DNA of 64,000 nucleotides, taken from positions 271,910 to 335,909 of the forward strand of contig NZ_GL891982.1 of assembly GCF_000213555.1 (NCBI RefSeq), given 5' to 3'. Each line of letters opens with the position of its first letter. The first letter of the stretch is position 1. Shown here piece by piece: positions 19,124 to 28,737 of this stretch. The notes under the pieces are model-generated. The model was not told the origin of the DNA, searched no databases, and saw only the letters and a program-made list of their open reading frames with translations. This stretch comes from Dysgonomonas gadei ATCC BAA-286. Its GTDB lineage: Bacteria > Bacteroidota > Bacteroidia > Bacteroidales > Dysgonomonadaceae. The translations under genes and the position numbers were made by a program.

Positions 19124-22100
19124 ATGAAAAATTTATACTTAACCACAATATTTATATTTCTGTCCTTCACTATAGATATATCCGCCAGCGATTATTATTT
19201 TTCTATAATCGACGGTAATATGGGCCTGTCCCAAAACAATGTCAAATCCATTTATCAGGATAGTCACGGATTTATGTGGTTTGGTACACGCAACCGGCTC
19301 AACCGTTACGATGGAGTTTCTCTTAAAGTATACAACTGTTATGATAATGTGACAAAAAAAGGGAACAACAACGTCAGTGCAATATTTGAAAGCCAGGACA
19401 GAAAGTTATGGCTGGGAACAGACAAGGGAATCTTCATATTCGATCCTGTAACAGAAAGGTTCAGCTCTTTTGACTTAAACACATCACAGGGTACAGGCAT
19501 TGATGAATGGGTCGCCGATATACAACAGGACCAGAATAATAATATCTGGATCGTAGTACCCAATCAGGGTGTATTCAGATATGAACTTACCTCCGGAAAA
19601 TTATATTTGTATACAGTCGTTAAGGACCTTAAGCCCAGCATAAGCAACCCACAATGTATTGCCATAGAAAAAAACGGAAGAGTATGGATCGGCTCGAACG
19701 GGTCCGGGGTATTTCTATATAATGATTCTGATGATACTTTTACCCAATATCTGGGCAATGTAGTGAATAATATAACCCTTGCAGGAAAAAATATATATAC
19801 GATTTGCCATGATAATGATGATATTATTATTGGTATACACGAAGAGAGATTGTTAAAGCTAGATAAACGCCGGAATATACTGAGAGATATGAATGTGCCC
19901 GACCTGAACTACAAAATAATCAGGCATGTGACCATTATCAACGATGGGGAAATATGGGTAGGCACACAAGCCGGTCTATACATTATAAACGAAAAACTGC
20001 ATACTGTAGACCATGTGAAAGAAGACCCTCTCAACAGCCATTCTCTTTCCGACAATATAGTAGAAAAGATATATAAGGACAAGGAGGGAGGAATATGGGT
20101 AGGAACTAACTTTGGCGGTGTGAATTATCTTCCGAACAGGAATAATAAATTCGAAAAATATTTCCCTACCAGCGAATACGGCTCTCTCAACTCGAAACGG
20201 ATACGGGAAATAAAAGAAGATAAGAACGGAACTATATGGATTGGCACTGAAGATGCTGGCGTCTCCGTATTTAATCCGGAGACACAAAAATTCAGGCCGG
20301 TAAATAATCTTTCTTACAATAAGACCCTGGCTATATTGGTTCAGGAATCAAAAATCTGGGTTGGTTTCTTTAAAAACGGACTCGATATAATCCATCGTCC
20401 ATCAGATAATATGCAACATTACTCGCACCTAGACATGGGGCTGAATGAAGAAAGTATATACGCACTATGTGAAGACCGGAATGGAAGAATATGGCTGGGT
20501 AATGCCTGGGGCATATTTATTGCCGACAAAGGCAGTATGAAATTCAGGCATATGACGGAGTTCGGTCTAAGCTATACATACGACATTATGGAGGATTCGG
20601 ATGGCTATATATGGATAGCTACAATGGGTAATGGGGTTTTCCAATATGACCCTAAACAAGATACTGTCATACATCACAAAGCTGAGGGAGAAAACAAATT
20701 AAGTTCCAATTCTGTAAGCAGCATAACCGAAGACCATTTAGGCCAAATCTGGTTTTCTACCGACCGGGGTGGCATCTGTGTTTACAACAAGAAAGACAAA
20801 AAATTTACGTCATACTCAATAAAGGAAGGATTACCCGACGATGTCGCATATAAGATACTGGAAGACAAACATTATAATCTCTGGTTTGGGACTAATTCGG
20901 GGCTGGTATGCTTTAATCCTGAAACAAAGGATATAAAAATCTTTACACAGAACGAGGGATTATTATCCAACCAGTTCAACTATAAGTCGGGACTGATAAG
21001 TAATTCAGGTAAACTCTTCTTTGGGTGTATGGAAGGTATGATTGCCTTCAAGCCTGAAGAATTTAAAGCAAACAATTTTGTTCCTCCTGTATATATTACC
21101 AAACTCTCAGTATTCAATAAGGAAGTTGATTCTAATATGGAAGGCTCGCCCCTTAAAAAAAGTATTCTATATACCGATAAGATAGAATTACCATACAATC
21201 AGGCCAATATCATCCTCGACTTTGTATCTCTCAGTTATACCGCACCCCAAGCCAATATGTACGCTTACAAAATGGAGAATATAGATACAGAATGGATATA
21301 TACAAAAAATAATCACAGCGCATCTTACGCCAAACTTCCTCCGGGTAAATATATATTCAAAGTTAAAGGTACAAACAATGATGGCTTATGGAATGAAAAA
21401 GGTGCTTCACTGGAGATTGTGATACTACCACCGTGGTGGGCATCGAATATTGCCTATCTCGTATATTTCATACTATTCATAACCTCTTTATATTTTTCTA
21501 TGAGATTTTCTCTGAAGAAATATCAGAAAAGGAATAACGAAAAGCAGAAGCTGTTTGAAATAGAAAAAGAAAGGGAACTTTATGAAGCCAAAGTCGATTT
21601 TTTCACTGATATAGCCCATGAGATACGCACACCTGTTACTCTCATCAATGGCCCTTTGGAATCTATAATAGAAATGGACATTCCGAATGATTCTGTCAAA
21701 CGGAACCTTACAATAATAGAACAAAACACCAAGCAATTGCTTAACCTCATCAATCAATTACTGGATTTCAGAAAAGTGGATAGCAACAAGTTCCTGCTAA
21801 GTTTCAGAAATACAGATATAACCCTGTTGTTAAACGAAATACTTTCTCGCTTCGACGAACAATTTACCTCTGCAAAAAAATCAATCAATATACAGCCATC
21901 AGACAATAATCCTATTTTTGCATCGGTAGACAGAGAAGGATTGACTAAAATATTAACCAATTTATTGTCGAATGCCTTCAAGTATTCAGATTCATCAATA
22001 GATATTTCTCTCTCCGGAGACAAAACATACTTTACTTTTCAGATATCAAATGACGGGCCTTTAATACCTGAAGAGTTAAAAGAAAAAATATTTGAACCGT

Positions 22101-23098
22101 TCTTTCAATTAAAGACTATTTTCCGTGAAACCTCCGGCTCTGGGATAGGTCTCTCCCTTGCCCGCTCTTTAGCAGAACTTCATGACGGGTATTTATTATA
22201 CAGTTCGCAATCGGGAATGAATACATTTATATTAAAAATCCCTTTGCATCAGGAGTCCAGAATAGAAGATAAATTACCACCGGAACCCCAATCAGAATAT
22301 ATTATAGAGCACGACACAACCTCGACAAAGAAAAGGAATGTAGAATCGGTCTTAGTAGTTGAAGACAATACGGATATGCTCAATTTCATAGCTGACAAAC
22401 TAGACGAGCTATACATTGTGGAGCGGGCAAAAAATGGAATAGAAGCTCAAAAAATATTAAAGGTAAAAAGTATAGATATTGTAATCAGCGATGTAATGAT
22501 GCCGGAAATGGACGGATTCGAATTATGCGAATCTATAAAATCCGATATAGAATACAGCCATATAATTGTCATTCTGCTTACGGCTAAAAACGACCTGCAA
22601 AGCAAAATCAAAGGTCTTGAGATAGGCGCCGACGCATATGTAGAGAAACCTTTTTCATTTCAATACCTGCAAACATTGCTGACTTCGCTGATGAACAACA
22701 GGAAACGGGAAATAGAGCTATTCCTGAAAAAACCATTCTTACCTATTCAACAATCAAATATGAACAAGGCCGACGAACAATTCCTGAACAGAGTGATAGA
22801 AGTCATTAATGACAATATAACTGATGCAGACTTCAATGTTGAAGGTCTGGCCGACCGCATTCATATGAGCCGCTCCAGCCTCCACCGGAAAATCAAAGCA
22901 ACCATAGATACTACTCCTACCGATTTTATACGGTTGGTCCGCCTGCAAAAAGCAGCTCAACTGATACAGGAAGGGAAATACAGGATAAATGAAATTTGTT
23001 ATCTTGTAGGAATAAACTCTCCATCCTATTTTATCAAATTATTTCAGATTCAATATGGTATGACACCCAAGGAGTTTGAAAAACAAAGCAGGCAGTAG
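19124..23098 (+). CDS. Hybrid two-component system sensor-regulator (HTCS) of the PUL
   Basis: This single protein of 1324 residues senses the glycan and activates the locus. A signal peptide (1-22) is followed by a periplasmic double seven-bladed propeller built of Reg_prop repeats (for example GLSQNNVKSIYQDSHGFMWFG and GIWVGTNFGG, about 25-690). A Y_Y_Y domain (about 700-770) and a transmembrane helix (about 778-798) follow. The cytoplasmic part has a HisKA domain (His832 in DIAHEIRTP), a HATPase domain with SGSGIGLSLA, a receiver (Asp1123 in ISDVMMPEMDG) and a C-terminal AraC-type helix-turn-helix (about 1225-1320). All key residues are present. It is divergent from susC. Confidence 0.96.
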   Translation: MKNLYLTTIFIFLSFTIDISASDYYFSIIDGNMGLSQNNVKSIYQDSHGFMWFGTRNRLNRYDGVSLKVYNCYDNVTKKGNNNVSAIFESQDRKLWLGTDKGIFIFDPVTERFSSFDLNTSQGTGIDEWVADIQQDQNNNIWIVVPNQGVFRYELTSGKLYLYTVVKDLKPSISNPQCIAIEKNGRVWIGSNGSGVFLYNDSDDTFTQYLGNVVNNITLAGKNIYTICHDNDDIIIGIHEERLLKLDKRRNILRDMNVPDLNYKIIRHVTIINDGEIWVGTQAGLYIINEKLHTVDHVKEDPLNSHSLSDNIVEKIYKDKEGGIWVGTNFGGVNYLPNRNNKFEKYFPTSEYGSLNSKRIREIKEDKNGTIWIGTEDAGVSVFNPETQKFRPVNNLSYNKTLAILVQESKIWVGFFKNGLDIIHRPSDNMQHYSHLDMGLNEESIYALCEDRNGRIWLGNAWGIFIADKGSMKFRHMTEFGLSYTYDIMEDSDGYIWIATMGNGVFQYDPKQDTVIHHKAEGENKLSSNSVSSITEDHLGQIWFSTDRGGICVYNKKDKKFTSYSIKEGLPDDVAYKILEDKHYNLWFGTNSGLVCFNPETKDIKIFTQNEGLLSNQFNYKSGLISNSGKLFFGCMEGMIAFKPEEFKANNFVPPVYITKLSVFNKEVDSNMEGSPLKKSILYTDKIELPYNQANIILDFVSLSYTAPQANMYAYKMENIDTEWIYTKNNHSASYAKLPPGKYIFKVKGTNNDGLWNEKGASLEIVILPPWWASNIAYLVYFILFITSLYFSMRFSLKKYQKRNNEKQKLFEIEKERELYEAKVDFFTDIAHEIRTPVTLINGPLESIIEMDIPNDSVKRNLTIIEQNTKQLLNLINQLLDFRKVDSNKFLLSFRNTDITLLLNEILSRFDEQFTSAKKSINIQPSDNNPIFASVDREGLTKILTNLLSNAFKYSDSSIDISLSGDKTYFTFQISNDGPLIPEELKEKIFEPFFQLKTIFRETSGSGIGLSLARSLAELHDGYLLYSSQSGMNTFILKIPLHQESRIEDKLPPEPQSEYIIEHDTTSTKKRNVESVLVVEDNTDMLNFIADKLDELYIVERAKNGIEAQKILKVKSIDIVISDVMMPEMDGFELCESIKSDIEYSHIIVILLTAKNDLQSKIKGLEIGADAYVEKPFSFQYLQTLLTSLMNNRKREIELFLKKPFLPIQQSNMNKADEQFLNRVIEVINDNITDADFNVEGLADRIHMSRSSLHRKIKATIDTTPTDFIRLVRLQKAAQLIQEGKYRINEICYLVGINSPSYFIKLFQIQYGMTPKEFEKQSRQ

Positions 23099-23112
23099 AA
23101 TACCCCAAAAAA

Positions 23113-23145
23113 AAGAAGGCTGTCAAAATATTTGACAGCCTTCTT
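23113..23145. terminator. Bidirectional terminator between the HTCS and LTxxQ genes
   Basis: A perfect 15-bp stem AAGAAGGCTGTCAAA/TTTGACAGCCTTCTT has the loop ATA and an A-run on its left side. It lies 15 bases after the HTCS stop and 18 bases after the stop of the convergent gene. The T-run lies on the minus-strand side, so it should stop at least the leftward gene. Confidence 0.8.
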
Positions 23146-23162
23146 GAAAATATATAAATGTG

Positions 23163-23993
23163 TTATGTAGGTTGGCTATTTTGAGTTTTACGCGCTTCTT
23201 TGATTATCTCTTGTTTTTCTCTTCGGAAATTCTGACGTAAATCAGCAATTTTTTGTTTTTGAGCATCAGGAGCAATACGGCTCAATTCCACAGCTTTCTT
23301 CTCCTTCTCAAAGTTTTCACGCAATGATTTCAATTTGGTCTTGCTTGCTTCATCAAGTTTAGCCATTTCTCTCCTTCCATTAAACGCGAAACGACGGTCT
23401 TTATTAAAATCTTTTCTGAATTCCTTCAGTTTGTTTTGTTGTTCAGGAGTATATACTTTATTCAGTTCCTCACGATGCGCTTTTGCCAACTCTCGTGATT
23501 TTGTCCTAAAGTCTTCATTCAATGATTTGATCTTTTGTTTCTGATCCTCTGTCAGATTTAAATCCTTCATACGGTCTCCTCTTCTTTCCGCTCTCATGTC
23601 TTTACTGCGTCCATCTTTTTTTCCACGCATGCTCAACTCCTTACCTCCTTTTTTCATGTCTCTGTTTCCCCTCTGAGCCATGAGTTCTTTCATTTTAGTT
23701 TGTTGGTCGGGAGTCAGTATATTATTTACCGCTGTTTGATGCTGCGTTCTTAATTCCTTTACTTTTGCCTGCCGATCCTCTTTCGACAAATCAGACTTAG
23801 CTCTTAGTTCGGCCATTTTAGATTTAAAGTCCTTATTGGTAGACTCTACTTTTTCTTTCTGTTCAGCAGTCAGATTCAATTCTTTCTGAAAATCTGTACC
23901 ACGCTTTCCATCCCTTTTTCCTCCCTGTGCACTAACTGATGCTGTAAGGGAAATAGATGCTATTATAGCCAATGATAAAAATAATCTTTTCAT
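23163..23993 (-). CDS. LTxxQ-repeat periplasmic protein (Spy/CpxP-like, DUF4890-like)
   Basis: This protein of 276 residues has a signal peptide (1-23) and is otherwise highly charged and helical. Four copies of an LTxxQ-type motif occur: LTAEQK (41), LTPDQQ (93), LTEDQK (147) and YTPEQQ (181). Each is followed by a helix of the form (K)xxLxxxFxxK. In Proteobacteria this motif marks Spy and CpxP, periplasmic chaperones for envelope stress. In Bacteroidetes similar proteins are uncharacterised. The repeats suggest duplication of a two-helix unit. It is a monocistronic gene facing the HTCS. The family level is supported by the motifs; a chaperone role is inference. Confidence 0.7.
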   Translation of the reverse strand: MKRLFLSLAIIASISLTASVSAQGGKRDGKRGTDFQKELNLTAEQKEKVESTNKDFKSKMAELRAKSDLSKEDRQAKVKELRTQHQTAVNNILTPDQQTKMKELMAQRGNRDMKKGGKELSMRGKKDGRSKDMRAERRGDRMKDLNLTEDQKQKIKSLNEDFRTKSRELAKAHREELNKVYTPEQQNKLKEFRKDFNKDRRFAFNGRREMAKLDEASKTKLKSLRENFEKEKKAVELSRIAPDAQKQKIADLRQNFRREKQEIIKEARKTQNSQPT

Positions 23994-24178
23994 AATCTTT
24001 ATTTTAAATGTTTTATAGTGGTTAGATATGATTTGGAGACCGGGGTTTAATCCATATTTATTATTTAACTTTTCATCACATTCTGTAACCTATATACAAT
24101 TCACATATAATCAATATCATACAAAATGTTAAATAAAGGTATTTTCAATCATATAAAGGCCGAAAACGAATTCTTTGT

Positions 24179-24210
24179 TTTGCTTACTACAACAAACCGG
24201 AGTACCTTTG
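24179..24210 (+). promoter_or_regulatory. Promoter of the tyrosine-phosphatase lipoprotein gene
   Basis: TTTG (24179-24182), a 20-base spacer and TACCTTTG (24203-24210) match the Bacteroidetes consensus. Transcription would begin near 24217. This places the upstream in-frame ATG (24175) outside the transcript and fixes the start at 24235. Confidence 0.8.
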
Positions 24211-24234
24211 TTATCTGATAAATTACACGCACAA

Positions 24235-25287
24235 ATGAAAAAACTTATTATACCTATGATTTTAGCTTCACTCATTGCCACATCATGCGACAAGAAAGCG
24301 ACGCAGAACCAAGCCGGATATACCGGGGAAGACATTTCGAAAGATGTATCCATCATCAGGGACAAAACAACCAAAGCTGCAACTATACAGATATATACAC
24401 AAGGTAAATGGGTGCTTTACGCAGGCAGGTCTGTTGATGGAATCGACTTTTCCCAGCCTGTAGCACAAGGCATAGACAGTGGCACATTCCCGTTAAATAT
24501 TACAGATTCGGCACGTTCTTATTTTGAAATAATTACAGAAAAAGGAAGTGCAATTGTATCCGACAGGCATTTGCCAATGACGGGAGGTTATAACTTCCGA
24601 GATTTAGGCGGATACAAAACCACTGATGGCAAATTTGTAAAATGGGGTAAAATATTCCGTTCCGATGATTTACACAAGCTGACCGACTCCGATCTGGATT
24701 ATCTTGCTGCCATACCGTTAATTTCCATTGTGGATTTCCGTTCGGGTGAAGAAATGGAACAGGCCCCCGATAAGAATCCTTCTTCGGTAAAGAACAATTA
24801 TCCTTATTCCATCAGTCCGGGAGACCTGATGACAGCAGTAAAGCGAGATATAAGCAAAATTAATGCAGAACAAGCCAACCGGATGATGAAAGACATGAAT
24901 ATTCTCTTAGTTACCGATTCGGCTTGTATACATCAATACAAGGAATTCTTCAAATTATTGCAGAACGGCGATGATATTCCGCTAATGTTCCATTGTTCGG
25001 CAGGAAAAGACCGTACCGGAATGGGTGCTGCATTAGTTCTATCGGCACTAGGTGTTGATGAACAAATTATATTGAAAGATTATTTATTATCAAATACATA
25101 TCTGGCTAATAAATATGCCGGGTTAAAATCACAATATCCGGCTATATCTTCACTTTTCGAGGTAAAACCTGAATTTCTTCAGGCAGGACTGGATCAGATA
25201 AAAAAAGACCATGGTTCGGTAGAAAACTATCTGACAAAGGTTTTAGGTGTTGACATACAGAAAATGAGGGAAATGTATTTATACTGA
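24235..25287 (+). CDS. Tyrosine/dual-specificity phosphatase-like lipoprotein
   Basis: The protein of 350 residues has a lipoprotein signal (LIATSC, Cys18) and an N-terminal beta domain (about 40-110). The phosphatase domain carries GGYNFRDLGGYKTTDG (about 115-130) and the P-loop HCSAGKDRTG. There Cys254 is the nucleophile and Arg260 binds phosphate. This is the Y_phosphatase3 type, found in secreted phosphatases acting on phosphotyrosine or phosphoinositides. Location is the cell envelope by its signal. The start was chosen from the promoter and lipobox. The gene faces the AAA ATPase gene with 11 bases between stops. The substrate is unknown. Confidence 0.85.
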   Translation: MKKLIIPMILASLIATSCDKKATQNQAGYTGEDISKDVSIIRDKTTKAATIQIYTQGKWVLYAGRSVDGIDFSQPVAQGIDSGTFPLNITDSARSYFEIITEKGSAIVSDRHLPMTGGYNFRDLGGYKTTDGKFVKWGKIFRSDDLHKLTDSDLDYLAAIPLISIVDFRSGEEMEQAPDKNPSSVKNNYPYSISPGDLMTAVKRDISKINAEQANRMMKDMNILLVTDSACIHQYKEFFKLLQNGDDIPLMFHCSAGKDRTGMGAALVLSALGVDEQIILKDYLLSNTYLANKYAGLKSQYPAISSLFEVKPEFLQAGLDQIKKDHGSVENYLTKVLGVDIQKMREMYLY

Positions 25288-25298
25288 TACAGTAATAT

Positions 25299-25841
25299 CT
25301 ATTTTAATTCCCGTATTACAAAAGCTGCTCTTTCTGATACAGTCAGAAGAGGTACTTCAACAGGTATATAACCTAAATTCTTATATACATCAACCATCAC
25401 TTTGTATGTATCAATAGCAGTCTGGAAATCCTGCTTTCGTTCGCTGTCTGTTTCATATATTCCTTTCCACGGAGGCAGAATAAATACAAGAGGATTGTAA
25501 CGATATTGCTCAACAGCATTTTTCAATACACCGCCAATATCAAACCCCATCAATACCTCGTATCCGTATGTATCAGGGATACCCCTGTCAAAAAAATAAA
25601 TATCCTTCCTATCTTTCAAATTGATAAAATCCTGTACCGAACGGGAAAACATCAAATCCGAATATGCTCTGGTATCATCCCAAGGCAAAGCACGACCTCC
25701 GGCTTCGACCTGTTCTTTGATTATATTCCGTGCGGTTTCCGGAACACAGTTATAACCATTTTCCCGAAGTTCGTTCAACAAAGTTGTCTTACCAGCACCG
25801 GGACCTCCGGTAATTATATAAAAGTTATTTTTTACTATCAT
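25299..25841 (-). CDS. AAA_28-type P-loop ATPase
   Basis: This small cytoplasmic protein of 180 residues has a Walker A motif GGPGAGKT at 12-19. It then has NCVPETARNIIKEQ, typical of the AAA_28/NadR-C-like kinase group, and FFDRGIPDTYGY (about 83-94), which resembles the Walker B and lid region of nucleotide or nucleoside kinases. Members are often annotated only as ATPases. Some resemble the ribosylnicotinamide kinase part of NadR. The length suits a single-domain kinase. It is monocistronic; no promoter match was obvious. Confidence 0.75.
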   Translation of the reverse strand: MIVKNNFYIITGGPGAGKTTLLNELRENGYNCVPETARNIIKEQVEAGGRALPWDDTRAYSDLMFSRSVQDFINLKDRKDIYFFDRGIPDTYGYEVLMGFDIGGVLKNAVEQYRYNPLVFILPPWKGIYETDSERKQDFQTAIDTYKVMVDVYKNLGYIPVEVPLLTVSERAAFVIRELK

Positions 25842-26100
25842 AATTTATACTATCTGAGTTTATTAACATAAGAATAAATCTAGTCTTCGTTATCAGGATT
25901 AAACATACAGGATCGTATCCGGGCAGGTAATTGAATTTCCTTAAAAAAGAAGGGATAAAAACAGGTGGGAATCTTACAAGTAAGTCATACAAAGGAACAT
26001 ATTTCTTTAATAAAATCAAAACCGATAAAACAATTTTTAAAAATTACCGGTTTACGCTAAGCTTGCAATGTCCGATAATTAAAAGTTGATATTTCTTTTG

Positions 26101-26108
26101 TATATTTG
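26101..26108 (+). promoter_or_regulatory. -7 box of the lepA operon
   Basis: TATATTTG matches TAnnTTTG. It is followed by a leader of about 60 bases to lepA. No TTG at the best distance was found. Confidence 0.5.
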
Positions 26109-26173
26109 CACTCTAATTTGGGGTAGTGTTTCTATCCCGGTTTGAAGAAGATTAAAAGAATCAAATTATATAG

Positions 26174-27961
26174 ATGAATAAAATACGGAATTTTTGCATT
26201 ATAGCACATATCGACCATGGTAAGAGTACGCTTGCAGACAGGCTTTTGGAATACACACGCACTGTCGAAGGTAAAGATATGCAGGCACAGGTACTCGACA
26301 ATATGGATTTGGAGCGTGAGCGTGGTATCACGATCAAAAGCCATGCCATCCAGATGGAATACACATATAAAGGCGAAAAATATATCCTCAACCTGATAGA
26401 TACTCCCGGACACGTCGACTTTTCCTACGAAGTTTCTCGCTCCATCGCGGCTTGCGAAGGTGCTTTGCTTATTGTAGACGCCGCGCAGGGTATACAGGCT
26501 CAGACTATTTCTAACCTTTACATGGCTATAGAAAATGATTTGGAGATTATACCGATTCTGAATAAAATAGACCTGCCCAGCGCAATGCCGGATGAGGTGG
26601 AAGACCAGATTATAGAATTGCTCGGAGTAAAACGTGAAGAGATAATCCGTGCCAGTGGGAAAACCGGAGAAGGTGTGTATGATATAATCGATGCCATCAT
26701 CGAGCGTATTCCTGCACCAAAAGGAGATCCGGAAGCGCCGTTACAGGCTCTGATCTTCGACTCGGTATTCAACTCTTTCCGTGGTATCATCGCATATTTT
26801 AAAGTGGTAAACGGTACAATCCGTAAAGGAGACCTGGTTAAATTCTTCGCCACCGGCAAGGAATACGACGCTGATGAAGTCGGAGTCCTAAAGCTCGAAA
26901 TGTCGCCCCGCAATGAAGTGACATGCGGAGACGTTGGCTATATCATATCCGGTATTAAAACATCGAAAGAGGTAAAAGTAGGTGACACCATTACCCATGT
27001 AAAGAACCCGTGTAAAGAGGCTATCGACGGATTCGAAGAAGTGAAGCCCATGGTATTTGCCGGAGTATATCCTATCGAAAGTGAAGATTTTGAAGATTTG
27101 CGCGCCTCACTCGAAAAACTTCAGTTGAATGATGCCTCCCTTACTTTCCAGCCTGAATCATCGGTTGCCCTTGGCTTTGGCTTCCGTTGCGGATTCCTCG
27201 GGCTACTGCATATGGAAATCATACAGGAGCGTCTCGACAGGGAATTCAATATGGATGTGATAACCACCGTGCCGAATGTATCCTACATTGTGCACGATAA
27301 AAAAGGAAATACGAAGGAAGTGCATAATCCGGCCGGATTGCCCGACCAGACATTGATCGACTATATAGAAGAGCCGTATATACGCGCGTCCGTGATTACA
27401 AACACGACCTATATAGGCCCTATCATGACATTGTGTCTCGGTAAGCGTGGTATCTTACTGAAGCAGGATTACATATCGGGCGACCGTGTGGAAATCACTT
27501 ACGATATACCTCTGGGCGAAATTGTAATCGACTTCTATGATAAACTGAAAAGCATATCGAAAGGTTATGCCTCGTTCGACTATCATATGCACGACTACCG
27601 CGAGGCGAAACTTGCCAAGCTGGATATCCTGCTTAACGGCGAATCGGTGGATGCCTTATCTACGCTTACCCATGTGGATAATGCCGTAACATTCGGACGC
27701 CGCATGTGCGAAAAGCTGAAAGAACTGATCCCCCGCCAGCAATTCGACATTGCCATACAGGCGGCTATCGGTGCTAAGATTATAGCCCGTGAAACAATAA
27801 AGGCGGTTCGTAAGGATGTTACTGCCAAATGCTATGGTGGTGATATTTCCCGTAAACGTAAATTGCTGGAGAAACAGAAAGAAGGTAAGAAACGCATGAA
27901 ACAAGTGGGTAATGTGGAAGTACCTCAGAAGGCATTCCTTGCAGTATTAAAACTGGATTAA
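26174..27961 (+). CDS. Elongation factor 4 (LepA), ribosomal back-translocase GTPase
   Basis: This protein of 595 residues has the full length of EF4. The G domain carries AHIDHGKST (11-19), RERGIT (switch I), DTPGHVDF and NKIDLPSA. EF-G-like domains II, III and V follow, and then the LepA-specific C-terminal domain with the basic end CYGGDISRKRKLLEKQKEGKK. EF4 binds ribosomes and aids their biogenesis and translation under stress. It leads a rightward run: the next gene begins 2 bases after its stop codon. Confidence 0.98.
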   Translation: MNKIRNFCIIAHIDHGKSTLADRLLEYTRTVEGKDMQAQVLDNMDLERERGITIKSHAIQMEYTYKGEKYILNLIDTPGHVDFSYEVSRSIAACEGALLIVDAAQGIQAQTISNLYMAIENDLEIIPILNKIDLPSAMPDEVEDQIIELLGVKREEIIRASGKTGEGVYDIIDAIIERIPAPKGDPEAPLQALIFDSVFNSFRGIIAYFKVVNGTIRKGDLVKFFATGKEYDADEVGVLKLEMSPRNEVTCGDVGYIISGIKTSKEVKVGDTITHVKNPCKEAIDGFEEVKPMVFAGVYPIESEDFEDLRASLEKLQLNDASLTFQPESSVALGFGFRCGFLGLLHMEIIQERLDREFNMDVITTVPNVSYIVHDKKGNTKEVHNPAGLPDQTLIDYIEEPYIRASVITNTTYIGPIMTLCLGKRGILLKQDYISGDRVEITYDIPLGEIVIDFYDKLKSISKGYASFDYHMHDYREAKLAKLDILLNGESVDALSTLTHVDNAVTFGRRMCEKLKELIPRQQFDIAIQAAIGAKIIARETIKAVRKDVTAKCYGGDISRKRKLLEKQKEGKKRMKQVGNVEVPQKAFLAVLKLD

Positions 27962-27963
27962 GA

Positions 27964-28737
27964 ATGAAAAAAATCATCTTTATATCAATTATATTACTGA
28001 TGTATACTAAAGTATATATCAAAGCACAGGAAACAATTACAATATCGGGACAAGTGACCGATTTTGAAGGTATGCCAAAAGACAGCAGTGTAGTCAGACT
28101 TTTATATCCTGACTTTAGCAATGCTTATATAACATATACAGATGAGGATGGATATTATAAGTTAGAGAATGTAGAGAAAGGTAAATACATGGCAATGTAT
28201 GCTATGCGCAAAAAAGAATATCCAAGGGAGAATGCTGTGCCTAAAGATGATATGCGTTTAGAATTTTGGGCATGGAACGTTATAGCCAATAAGGATTTAG
28301 TTATAAACCCACGTTACCACCGTCTGGAAGTATATGGTACAACAGTATTTCAGAACTTCGGCGGCTATCCCGGTTTTTTCATTTATTTTCGCCCAATGAG
28401 CATAACTAAATATTTATCTTATTCTCAAGAAATATATTTAGATAAAAAGAAAGCTGAACAAGTGGCTGACATTTCTGTAAAACCGGAAAATTTGGCTATT
28501 AAAGTTTTTGCTGACAATGAATTGCTCAAGATAAATTCAATACAGCCTATCGAGGAATTCCTAGGAGGCATGCCGATAACAGGCTATATTGTGCAAGTTG
28601 ACAAGCCTAAAAACAAGCCTGCTAAACCTTATATAGTATTTAGAATTGAGGCTGAAAATAAAGAATATAAAGAGAAAGGAGAAAGCCTGTATTTTTATGA
28701 ATTTCCTGAGTTTAAGCAACCAATAAATAAACAATGA
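27964..28737 (+). CDS. Secreted protein with a carboxypeptidase-regulatory-like domain
   Basis: This protein of 257 residues has a signal peptide (1-23, ending YIKAQ). A beta-sandwich of the CarboxypepD_reg or CNA-B type lies at about 26-80 (TISGQVTDFEGMPKDS and EDGYYKLENVEKGKY). The remaining 170 residues show no family I recognise. Such domains help secreted proteins bind or fold. It begins 2 bases after the lepA stop codon and its own stop overlaps the next gene by 4 bases, so it is in the operon. Its link to lepA is unlikely to be functional. Confidence 0.65.
   Translation: MKKIIFISIILLMYTKVYIKAQETITISGQVTDFEGMPKDSSVVRLLYPDFSNAYITYTDEDGYYKLENVEKGKYMAMYAMRKKEYPRENAVPKDDMRLEFWAWNVIANKDLVINPRYHRLEVYGTTVFQNFGGYPGFFIYFRPMSITKYLSYSQEIYLDKKKAEQVADISVKPENLAIKVFADNELLKINSIQPIEEFLGGMPITGYIVQVDKPKNKPAKPYIVFRIEAENKEYKEKGESLYFYEFPEFKQPINKQ

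Noticed and set aside
24175..24234. Upstream in-frame ATG of the phosphatase lipoprotein
   Set aside because: The promoter (24179-24210) overlaps it, so it is not transcribed, and the lipoprotein signal starts at 24235.
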